Shown piece by piece: positions 46,281 to 55,549 of a stretch of DNA of 64,000 nt. Within the stretch, counting starts at the first letter, position 1. Each line of letters begins with the position of its first letter. The stretch comes from Epichloe hybrida (lineage: Eukaryota > Ascomycota > Sordariomycetes > Hypocreales > Clavicipitaceae). The stretch is from NCBI GenBank assembly GCA_019022495.1, contig JAFEKR010000001.1, positions 6,696,001-6,760,000 of the forward strand, in the 5' to 3' direction. The notes beneath the pieces are model-generated. The model saw nothing but the letters and a program-made list of their open reading frames with translations. It did no database searches and had not been told where the DNA came from. Both the position numbers and the translations under genes were made by a program.

Positions 46281-48044
46281 TCACCTCTTAGTCTTCTTCT
46301 TGTCGGGCCCATCTTCGTCATCGTCGCCAAGGTCTGCGTATTGTGTCTTGGGTTGCGTTTTGCTCCAAGCCTTGGTGAAAATCGGGTCATTCTGAGCCTT
46401 ATCGGCATATTTCAGTAGCGCCTCGCGAGGATCTTCATGCAGCATGCGAGCGAGCGGGATGTTTTCAGCCAAATGTTTTTCATCCGGCTGGTTCTTCTGG
46501 AAAGGCGTCTGCTGTGGGATGTGAGGGCGGCGCGGGTCTTTGGACCGACCAGTTCTTGTTACGCCAGACTTTCGAGGGCCAGTCATGGCACCGGGCGTCA
46601 TGATTGAGTCACCCGACAAGCCAATACCCTGGTCCATGGTTCGGCCTGGGTCGTCATCAATATGACGTTTCTTCGGTGCCCGAGACATGACTTCCACCGC
46701 ACCACGGCTCGACTTGGTTGGACTGTAAAGGACGTGGGCTTCGGCATTGGCTGAACCTGTGACAATCTGGTTAATTTTGGGGTGCCAATTCACAGTGATT
46801 AAGGCTGAACCTGGTGTGACGGGCGTGATGTGCTCAGGCCGAAGGTTTCCTGGATTCAGTATGTGCAGATGTCCCGTCTCCGAGCCGGTGATGATGCTTG
46901 TAGAGTTTGGCGAGTAACGAATATTGCTTGTCGGGTAATGATCTGATGTAGATTTATGGGAAACGCTGACTAGAGGTTTCGTGAACTTCCTGGTGTCCCA
47001 CAGTTTGATGAGATCATCCCCGCCCCGAGTGACGACCATGCGACCATCGGACGAGATATCGATGCCACTAGTCCACGTCTGTGGCTGGTGTGCATCGCGG
47101 ATTTCGCCAGCGGGTCTCGCAAATGGGCCATTGCCGCCGTACATGACAAGACTTCCGTCAAGCGCGGCGCTGACCAGCACGTTGTTCCCGCCTCGCGAAG
47201 GAGTACCCCATGCAACCGCCGTCATCTTCGTCCTGCCGGCCGACCCAGTAGCCTTTGACTTGAACACAACCACTTCTTTTTGCGATCGCTTGTTGTTGAT
47301 ATCCCAGATTCGTAAGGTGCTATCGGTACCGGCTGTGACGCAAAGATTCTTGTCCGCAGGATGCCATGCCCCAGTCGCGATTTCCGAAATGTGGCCTTTG
47401 GTATTGTTCATGTCTCTGAGGTACATGTCACCTTTGACGAACTCTGTCAGGATCTGACCATCCCGGGACATGATCCTGGCTTGCGGCAGCGCGGCAATAC
47501 ACAAAAAGGCTCCTCCAGAGAGTGGGTTGAATTCTACATGGTGGATCGGATGGGATTCAGCGGTTGCCGCAGATCGCTTTGTCTCAGACGGATCAACAGT
47601 TTTGAATGCTCGAAGGGTGGATGGTGTCATGGACGCGAAGTCGTGTAAGTTCACCTTGCAATCCAAGGAGGCGGTCAGAAGTCGTCCACCCGCTGGATCC
47701 AAAGATAGTGTTGTTACCGCGCGACTGTGCGTCTTCAGGACGAGTTCGTGAGACACCGGATAATCGTCTGAGTCGTCCGAGTCGTCCGAGTCGTCCGAGT
47801 CGCCGTCGCTATCGGCGCCGTCACTAGGAGAGCTATTTACTCCCAGGTTGTTCTCTGTCAACCTTTTGACCTCGGTCGCAGTGGTCGCCGCCGAATGGTC
47901 CACCGCCCTTCTGCTCCGGTCAATTTGGGCTGCAATATTCGCTTCCTTGGACTTCTTCCCGAATGAAGCTGGAAGGAAAGATCTCATGGGGTCATCTTCC
48001 GCCAGATCCGGAGCCTCAACTTCGAAATCCTCGTCGCTTGACAT
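46281..48044 (-). CDS. WD40-repeat protein, WDR70 family
   Basis: Single exon, 587 aa from the ATG at 48044 (MSSDEDFEVEAPD). The frame runs further upstream but only from a GTG, so that extension was rejected. An acidic N-terminus with an (Ser-Asp-Asp)n run from CCGAGTCGT-type repeats precedes WD repeats: VLKTHSRAVTTLSLDPAGGR, GAWHPADKNLCVTAGTDST, RIWDINNK, GIDISSDGRMVVTRGGDD, IKLWDTRK and VNWHPKINQIVTGSANAE. The C-terminal region (PHIPQQTPFQKNQPDEKHL, ENIPLARMLHEDPREALLK) is typical of WDR70/gastrulation-defective proteins. Known in animals and fission yeast: it acts with DDB1-Cul4 in H2B ubiquitylation and DNA-end resection; in filamentous fungi the role is inferred. Confidence 0.9.
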   Translation of the reverse strand: MSSDEDFEVEAPDLAEDDPMRSFLPASFGKKSKEANIAAQIDRSRRAVDHSAATTATEVKRLTENNLGVNSSPSDGADSDGDSDDSDDSDDSDDYPVSHELVLKTHSRAVTTLSLDPAGGRLLTASLDCKVNLHDFASMTPSTLRAFKTVDPSETKRSAATAESHPIHHVEFNPLSGGAFLCIAALPQARIMSRDGQILTEFVKGDMYLRDMNNTKGHISEIATGAWHPADKNLCVTAGTDSTLRIWDINNKRSQKEVVVFKSKATGSAGRTKMTAVAWGTPSRGGNNVLVSAALDGSLVMYGGNGPFARPAGEIRDAHQPQTWTSGIDISSDGRMVVTRGGDDLIKLWDTRKFTKPLVSVSHKSTSDHYPTSNIRYSPNSTSIITGSETGHLHILNPGNLRPEHITPVTPGSALITVNWHPKINQIVTGSANAEAHVLYSPTKSSRGAVEVMSRAPKKRHIDDDPGRTMDQGIGLSGDSIMTPGAMTGPRKSGVTRTGRSKDPRRPHIPQQTPFQKNQPDEKHLAENIPLARMLHEDPREALLKYADKAQNDPIFTKAWSKTQPKTQYADLGDDDEDGPDKKKTKR

Positions 48045-48461
48045 GAATTCGGTTTCGCTGGATTTTCGCACTCCGATCGATGGCCTGATGATGCCTGATG
48101 ATGAAACTAGAACTTTGCAGGAGCGTGGACAGGAAGTCTCTGGGACGATGACGGCAAGTCACGTGGAGATGACGACTTTGTGCTACCAGACCCATGGGGT
48201 ATAATCACAAACCACCCCACCATGAATTCCTCCGCCTCATCAATGAGACATCGCTTACCCTTGGGCGACATCAAGAAATACATAATCCAATTCCTCCATT
48301 CCTCGCCCGATAATCCTTCACGAGTAGATACATGCACCGTGGGAATCTCCAGCAGAAATCGTGCAGGAGGGCTAGCTGGAATCCGATGTCAGCCGAAATG
48401 CACTCCGATGCATACTGTGGTCTTTCATTGGCAAACCGATTCGCGTTTTGTCACTGTCTAC

Positions 48462-48935
48462 GTCACGCTGTACTTACCTCTTGGGCCACGGCCAAAGTGC
48501 ATGCATGAATGCGTCTTTCATGGCCTTTGTTGGATTCGCCCATCGGTGAGGGTCGAACTGATATGGGTTCTCGAATAATTTCCGGGTCACGATGTAGTGT
48601 GTGCATGCCTGCGTGCTGACAGTGGTGCCTCGCGGTCGTTGGATCTGACCGGCATTGACTCTGATATCGCTCAAGTGACTGCTTCGCATATCCGATCATT
48701 CGTTGGGAGTGTACGATTGATTTCTTGAAAAGAGGCAGCATCCGCGCATGCCTGCTGGCGAACCGGAAGAATGACGGAAGAGCCACACGATACGCACCTC
48801 CCGAGGAAACGTTTTCGAGGTCTTTTACATACTGATTCAGGATGACCAGACTGAGTTTCCGAGAAATGACCAGTCTATCTAGGTCATATAAGTACTCGCC
48901 CGCAAGACCTGAATCCAAACGGCAAGCAACCATGG
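48462..48935 (-). pseudogene. Cytochrome P450 pseudogene
   Basis: Reading on minus, a P450 mid-region (RLVISRKLSLVILNQYV, ALPSFFRFASRHARMLP, FKKSIVHSQRMIGYAKQS) is followed almost directly by C-terminal P450 landmarks: GTTVSTQACTH, then in another frame HRDPEI, then FENPYQFDPHRWANPTKAM, then in a third frame MHFGRGPR, the start of the heme-binding motif. The I helix and the ExxR region are missing and at least two frame changes are needed. A normal-looking donor (GTAAGT) follows the FGRGPR codons, but no cysteine-containing exon is evident. No N-terminal membrane anchor was found. The decay is by indels, not RIP. Confidence 0.75.
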
Positions 48936-50669
48936 AAACGCAGCGTTACATGGAGGTGCTGTCGTTTCCCCTGCGGATGTTGGCGTTTGTCATCTCGGGA
49001 ACCTGACGATATAGGAAGTTGGTAACATCAGAAGCTGCTTCTACACCTATGTTCCGTGAAGAAAGGGCCAAAAAAAAAAACACCGTAAAAAGGTTCCAGA
49101 CTAGCAACGTTCCGATCTATCGCAAGTCTGTTATCCAATGGAGACACTCCAGACCCGCAGACGTGAGCCGCAATACCCGGAGCGAGGCGGGCGTTAGATG
49201 AGAGACAGCGCTAATATGGCATAGATAAGAAACAATAAGCCGGCCGGGGTGCCGAGATGGGAACAGTATCTTGCACCCATCAAGTGCGTCCGGGGACATC
49301 ACATGTTGGACAATGGAGACCCTTTTAATAGGCTCATGTCGCAACACGCCATACACTTTGAGCGAGTATATGATGCCAGTAAAGTACTTGCCAAGATTGG
49401 CAACATGAAGCCAGGGTCAAACGCCATCTCATCTCCCACAGTTCCCCGTTCCAGACCTCCGCTCGCTTATTCAGCCTGGGCAAGCGCAAGCGCAACAATT
49501 GGATCGCGCAACAGGAGGAAAGAAAACCTGGGGCAATCATTTCGAAAGCGGATCTTGGCTTTGAGGGTAGATGTAGATATCTCATCGCAGAGCAGGTTTC
49601 GAGGAGATTTACAAATGAAATCATAGTTGTGTTGGCGAACCAGATCAGCCACGTCTTCCTGCCCTTTGTGATCCCTGATGAGCTTCTGTATTGCCTTGTT
49701 CTGGCGAACTTGAGCATTCTGGCCCACGAAAATATTCTTCAGAGCGAGATAAACGGCCCTTTCATTTGGCGGTGGATCTTTTTTTCGCCATCATGGCTGC
49801 GGTGGTCATTTCGCTGTATCGCACCTGTTGTCTTTGATGAATGCCAAAGGGGCAGTCCACGATCAAATGACGGATATGCCCATCTCAAATAGGTTTTGAG
49901 CACAAATTTTGCAAACCCATTGGCCATGTGAGCTCTGCTAGAACCCGAGTGCCGTTCTTATTTCCTTCTTTCCAGTCGTCTTTCTTCCGTATTTGGCGAT
50001 AATGAGGCTGTGAACTAACCAATGGGACAGAGACACGCCAGTCGGAGAGGTCAACTTGTACATATGCGCCGAGCCCAATTTCCAGCAGTATTATCAGTTG
50101 TTGGGCATTGACCACATCCAGTTCAGATTTTTCTGTGAACCTTGTTCTATTGTCGGACGCAAAAGAGGCGGTGTTTCTTTCATCGCTCTAATCCGTATAA
50201 TCGGCCATCACCCCCCTGTCCTGGTGCGATACCACGATTCGTACCATCGATATGCAATGTGCTTCGCAGTTCAACACCACTGCCCGTCTTGTCACAAGAC
50301 CGACAGCTGTGTTTACTCCCGGCAGTGTCCTGTCATAGACGAAGCCTTTGATGGCTCGCGAGGAATGTCAGCGTTGCAGCCCCAAAACACTGCAAGACTG
50401 GTTTCAACGTAGGCTGGGCCGGCGGCCGAAGGGAACTGGTGAAGAAGCATGTCAGGTCTGTCGGATTTGTGACGAGATTTTAGAAGAGCCGCCGCAAATT
50501 GTCACCGAGTTCGGGGCCAGCAATGCAATATGACCCCACGCAGGGTGTGAAGCTTCGCTGGAGTTCTTTGTGATGAAATGAGTCAGAAGTCTGCTCACGT
50601 GCTGCTTCTTGTCAGAAAACAAGCTGCCACTCACTCAGATTGCGTTGCGTTTTTGCAGTCCCAAGTATG
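48936..50669. other. Decayed, gene-poor region
   Basis: Short frames on the minus strand look protein-like (AIQKLIRDHKGQEDVADLV at about 49600-49690; QQLIILLEIGLGAYVQVDL at about 50050-50110), but none has a start, intact extent or recognised family. Probably remnants of one or more lost genes next to the P450 pseudogene. Confidence 0.4.
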
Positions 50670-50671
50670 TA

Positions 50672-52257
50672 CAGTGGGGTAGCGAAAGTCTGGATAACCA
50701 CGAAAATTGACCCCATCGGGCGAATTGACCTCGTAATTTAATTGCCTCGCCGCACACGCAATTTTGACTCTAATCTATTGTAAATTATATGCTTATGATA
50801 GGAATTAATTCCTCTTTTATCTAGGAGGCCTAATACTTTATATACCACCCTCTAGCGTGCATAGTAGCTATGATTTAGCATAGTATTAATTCTATAAGCT
50901 AATTGTTACGTGGCGGAGCCAAAGGCAGGCGCATATAAGACCAGATTCGGACTCTAGATAGAAAGAATCAACCTTCTTCAGACATCTTACCTTGCACCTA
51001 ACAGTAGCTCTCACAGCGAACTTAGTACGACTTTACGACAGCAGATCCGTCGGCCCCTCTGACGGATTCGCCTTACATCGTGCCAAACCTGCACGTAACA
51101 CTAATTTATAATATTCTCTTTAATTTACTCCTAACCTTTAATAGTAGCTTTATAGAGCTTTTCTAGACTATAATTTAAAGTTATTATTAAAGCTAGTTTT
51201 AGATATTACTTTATAATTTCTTCTTTTATAAGTTTCTAGAGGTTCTTAATAGGATTAAGGTTAGGCAAATATAGTGGCTAATTTACTAATTTAACCACGT
51301 TTTTATTAGCCTATTCCTTTAACCACTCTTATATAATTTAAGCTTTATAAGTTAGAGTATTATCTTAAGTAAATATATAACCTAGTTTAGTAATAGTTAG
51401 AAGCTACTCTTAAAGGTATTCTAAGATTTAGCGCGCTATAATACTACTATATACTACTTAATAGTTTTTATAAAGTATATATAATAAAGTGTAATAGTTA
51501 AATATAATAGCGCCCTAGAATATTTATAAATACCTTATTAGCTTTATTTAAGGTTAAATATATTATAAAAGAAGTTACTTAGTCTAGAAAAGTAAGTTAT
51601 AGGAGTTATAGCTATTTTTATATATATACTTAATTATAATAAACCTATTTCTAATACTCCCCTTTTCTATATTTAATTATACTTTTATCTAAAAAGATCT
51701 AATATTACTAAAAAGATAGTAACTTATATAAATACTTATATATAAATTTAAGCCTTTTTTTAGCTACTTCTAGTAATAATTTAGGTTATTAGAGTGCCTT
51801 TTAGTACTAAATACTCTCTTTTATAAGAAACCTTTATAAAGTAATTATAGAATAGTTAAGACTAGCTTATTAAACTAGATCTTTATTCTTTATAAAAGGA
51901 TTACTTTATATCTAAAGAAAGATATACCTTTTATTATATATCCTAAGTTTTAGTAGCTAGCTAGGGCGTGGCAAAGACTTAGCTAATATTTAGGTTTAAT
52001 AGCGTTAATAAATACTATATATAGTTATAAGGGAAATACCCTCTTTCTCTATAATCTCTTTACCTATTATGCCTAAATTAAAGGCTAATATAACTCTAGT
52101 TCTCTTATAAGGACTATATTTAACTCTAGGCGTAATTAGAGGTATTTTTATTAAGATATATATAAGTTAAGTTAATAATATAAACAGAAGGTAACGTGAT
52201 TTTTCGTGATGCTAGGTAGGGTCGCGTTTCATTATCCTCACATCTGCACCCCCACTG
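50672..52257 (-). mobile_element. RIP-mutated Tc1/mariner transposon carrying a nested solo LTR
   Basis: The ends read CAGTGGGG (50672) and CCCCACTG (to 52257), imperfect terminal inverted repeats over about 30 bp, each flanked by TA (50670-50671 and 52258-52259), the Tc1/mariner target duplication. Between unmutated ends of about 60-90 bp the DNA is AT-rich with RIP-like decay. On the minus strand around 51230-51380 the frame gives a broken Tc1 transposase C-terminus: an EWLKE segment, then PLYLPNLNPIKNLWKL, which corresponds to the DDE-family PPYSPDLNPIENLW motif. Subtracting the nested LTR and one duplication, the element is about 1.38 kb, normal for the family. It is non-functional. Confidence 0.88.
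50904..51100. mobile_element. Solo LTR nested in the Tc1/mariner element
   Basis: 197 bp of normal GC content inside AT-rich DNA. It begins TGTTACGTGG and ends GCACGTAACA (9-bp inverted ends, TG...CA). The five bases CTAAT occur immediately on both sides (50899-50903, 51101-51105), a perfect target duplication. It contains a TATAAGA box near 50935. No internal retrotransposon sequence is present, so it is a solo LTR left by LTR-LTR recombination. It is unrelated to the 260-bp Copia LTR. Confidence 0.9.
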
Positions 52258-52339
52258 TACATAGGTAGAAGGTACGTGCCCAAGAAGCTCGGGAGCCCTG
52301 ATTGGCTGCGCAAATTACAGCTCCATCGCCTAAACAAAG

Positions 52340-53441
52340 ATGATTCTTGTTTCTTCATCACCACCAGGGTCTTTGAGCGCAACTGCAACACCGGACATGC
52401 CTCCGTGTCCTTCACTAGAGGCCGAAGATGAGCAGTATGCTTCCTCCGAGGACTCAGACTTTGCCCCTGATGCTGCACCGGAGCCCGCGTCCGACGAGTC
52501 TGAATCCGGAGACGCCACTGCCCATGGCCCGTCGAAACGAAAATGCACAGAGACAATAGCAGACGGCAAGGGTGAGGACGATGGCTACGACAATTCAGGA
52601 GACGAGGCGATCATCGCCAAGGGACAGAAGAGGCGAAAAAGAGCCCATGCCAAAGGACAGTATGTGGATGATGAAGAAGGTGGTGAGGGCGGATTAGTCA
52701 AGACCCGCGCGCAGCGTGCAGCAGAGTAAGTTAACTTTTCCAAGCTTACTCGCTCTCTCATCATGAAACATGATGGTCTGACATACCTGCAATAGAAAAG
52801 AGGAACGCAAATACGTCGTTGACAATGAGCCCGTCACAATTGACGTGGACGCCGTTTGGGCGCAGATGCTGTCCGGAGAGCCAGCCAAGCCCAGCAATGA
52901 TCCGGCAGCGATCGAGGCAAATGACGAGGCCACGGCCGAAAAAAGCGTCGCAAATACGTCTACTGATGTCGCGCAACCAGACACCATCCGTATCAAGCGA
53001 ACATACAACTTCGCCGGACGAGTGCACACGGAAGAGAAGGTCGTGGCCCGGGATTCGGCAGAAGCCAAGCTGTATCTCGCATCTCAAGATGGGGAGGCTT
53101 CCGCCGGTGCAGACGTCTCACCCACGAAGCGGGCTACCAGGAAGGCCTTCCGGTCTGCATTCGAGCCCATTCTTGACAACGGACCGGGACGCACCGATCT
53201 GAACCTTGGTCTCGCCGCGAGAATCCAGGCCGGCAAGGAAGCGCAGGCAAAGAAGCTAAACACGGTGGAGAAGAGCAGAATGGACTGGGCTGGGTACGTG
53301 GACAAGGAGGGCATCAAGGACGAGTTGGAGCTGGCGAGCAAATCGAAGGATTCATACGCTGCCCGGCAGGATTTCCTGGCGAGAAGCGAGGCTGTTCGGG
53401 ACGACGACGCCAGAAGGGCTCGAATGTCTACGAGAGTATGA
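52340..53441 (+). CDS. SWC5: SWR1-complex protein Swc5 (BCNT domain)
   Basis: Exons are 52340-52725 and 52796-53441, giving 343 aa. The N-terminal half is acidic (EDEQYASSEDSDFAPDAA and similar) with a basic patch KGQKRRKRAHAKGQ. The C-terminal BCNT-C domain is plain: KLNTVEKSRMDWAGYVDKEG then IKDELELASKSKDSYAARQD; the W-A-G-(F/Y)-V-D-K-E-G core is diagnostic. Known role: subunit of SWR1, which replaces H2A with H2A.Z; the acidic region contacts histone and the BCNT domain is needed for catalysis. The gene starts 80 bp after the mariner element, so its promoter may lie partly within or across the insertion. FAF1 follows in the same direction after 440 bp. Confidence 0.93.
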
Positions 53442-53784
53442 TTGCATCTTAAAATCACGGCGTCTGCATTGTATTTGGGGGTTTTTTTTTTCAAGGGCGG
53501 TAAAGATACCATGAGGAAGAGTTTTGGGGGGTCATACACGCGACAACCCAGATGGACCAAGACAGGACACAGTATTCCTGGAACTGTACGATACACACAA
53601 AATCAAACAATAATTCACCCATTAGAAATCATCCTCTCCTTTGTCCCACCTCCCCGCCATCTTCATGTCGCGACGCATAGATGACTTATCCCGTAAAGTA
53701 CGTCTCAGCCCTTTCCTCAGCTCCCCTTCTTCAAACCCCGCCCACCCGCCACTCAGCGAGGCTGCGCAGGGAGGAGGGCGCTCC

Positions 53785-53810
53785 AAAAAAAAAAAAAAAA
53801 AAAAAAAAAA
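53785..53810 (+). repeat. Poly-A run upstream of FAF1
   Basis: 26 consecutive A, about 70 bp before the FAF1 start codon. It may be in the leader or promoter. Confidence 0.8.
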
Positions 53811-53881
53811 CCTAGGAATCTCCCAACCAGCAACTTTCCGCCCGCGCGCAAGTCCCAGGAGACAGAGACACGGAAAACACA

Positions 53882-54992
53882 ATGGCCGTCCTGGGCAAGC
53901 GCAAAGCTCTCTCCGAGGTTCTCTCCGAGCCAGCGACGCCGGGAATCGACGCCAACGACCTCCTCCGGCGCCACTTCGAAGCGCGCTTCCAACCGCTCTC
54001 AAACGAGCCGTCAGTGCCCACCAACAAAGCCGAGGACTCAGAGGACCAAGATTCAGAATGGGACGGGCTCTCGGACGCAGACAACCAAGGCAGTGTCAGC
54101 GAAGACGATGACGATATTTCCGATGACGACGGTAAGCGGAATCTGCAAAGAAAAGAATTACCCCCTTTGCTGTCCAGAACGATTTGTCAAAAAAAAAAAA
54201 AAAACTAATGTGTTGGCAAAAGACTCGCCCAACATCGAGGTGGTAGATCACTCGAAACCCCAGCTCCCCAGGGCGACCGTCATGACAAAACGAGAATCGA
54301 AAGCCTTCATGGTTCGTAATCTGCTTCCTTCCCCCCCCCCCCCCCCCCTCTCCAGAGAAGAAAAAAAGGCGAAAAGAAAACAGTACAAAGGAACTACAGA
54401 ACTAAAAAAAAAAAAAAAAACTCCAAAGTCCTCCCGACCCCCCGACCAAACCATGGCCGCAATCACCGCAGCCGAACCCTCCAAATCATCCGCCGCTTCC
54501 TCCGTCCCCGAAGACGCCCCCTCCCTACTCAAACAGGACCTTGAACTCCGCCGACTCCTCGCCGAATCGCACCTCCTCGCCCCCCACGCTGCCGCCAAAT
54601 CCCTCTCGTCCGTATCCTCCAACGTCGCACAGCCAAAGTCCTTTGCGCTAGGTCGCACACGCCAAAAGGCCACGGATCTGCGCGTACAGGCCCTGGGCTC
54701 GAAGCTGTCGATCCATAAGCAGGAAAAGATGCCAATGCATATGCGCAAGGGGATGACGGCGGCTGCGGAGGCGCGAGAGGCGAAGCGGAGGAGAGAGGCC
54801 AAAGAAAACGGCATCATATTGGAGAGAGAGACGGGGAAGAAGAGGAGGAGGAAGGAGAGGGGGGGACATGGTGGAGGTGTTGATCGACCTGGCGTGGGAA
54901 GACTCAAGGGTGCTGAGTTGCGCATCAGTGAGAGGGATGTTCGCGGTATCGAGGGATCGAGGGATGCATTTGGGCGGAGGGGTCGACGATGA
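53882..54992 (+). CDS. FAF1: 40S assembly factor Faf1 (DUF4602 family)
   Basis: Exons are 53882-54131, 54223-54311 and 54429-54992, giving 300 aa. The start MAVLGKRKALSEV and an acidic region (DSEWDGLSDADNQGSVSED) lead to LPRATVMTKRESKAFM and then a basic, helical C-terminal half: LKQDLELRRLLAESHLL, FALGRTRQKATDLRVQALGS, KMPMHMRKGM, REAKRRREAKENGIILE and RPGVGRLKGAELRISERDV. This matches yeast Faf1 and its C1orf131-type relatives. Known role: nucleolar factor of the SSU processome needed for 18S rRNA cleavages, partner of Krr1. Intron 2 (54312-54428) contains 18 C and 17 A; intron 1 has 16 A before its branch-point-like CTAAT. Convergent with STE12. Confidence 0.9.
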
Positions 54993-55549
54993 ACGAGGCG
55001 TGCTCATATTAAGCGACACTAGATCAATCCATAATACCGTGTCAATAAGTTTCACGTCTGTTCCTCAATCATCTTCAATCATCAAGACATGCACATGAAA
55101 CGCTCTTCGTTTGTTCATAATTTCAGACATCCTCATTGTAACCAACTATATCCGAAATCTCGCAAAGGACTATTCTAGCCGCTACTCATCTCCCGCAACT
55201 TTCGAGTTTTAAACAATAAATATACAATGGCGCCACGTGCCGCTTCATCACCCTACAGCATTCATGAGCTGTTTCCTCCTTTTCGCCTTTCAGACGTTTC
55301 AAAGCAGAATGGCAATGGTGACACGACAGATTTGAAGAAGAAAAAGAAAAGAAGGCATGGATCGGCCAGATTTTTGCCAACAGGAAAAAAAAAAGAAAAG
55401 AAAAAAAGAGCAGAAGTAATATGACTCGGGTAACAGATGTTCAGAAAAGAAAAAGTTGATCTAGATGCCCCGAAACATGTCGTGAATAAAAAATTAATTA
55501 GGAAATTTTCGCCGGAAAATGTCTTCATGAAGAAAATGCGACTCTTTCT
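54993..55549. terminator. Convergent 3' region of FAF1 and STE12
   Basis: AT-rich, with several poly-A stretches (for example 55385-55410). 3' ends of both genes are expected here; no gene recognised. Confidence 0.5.
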
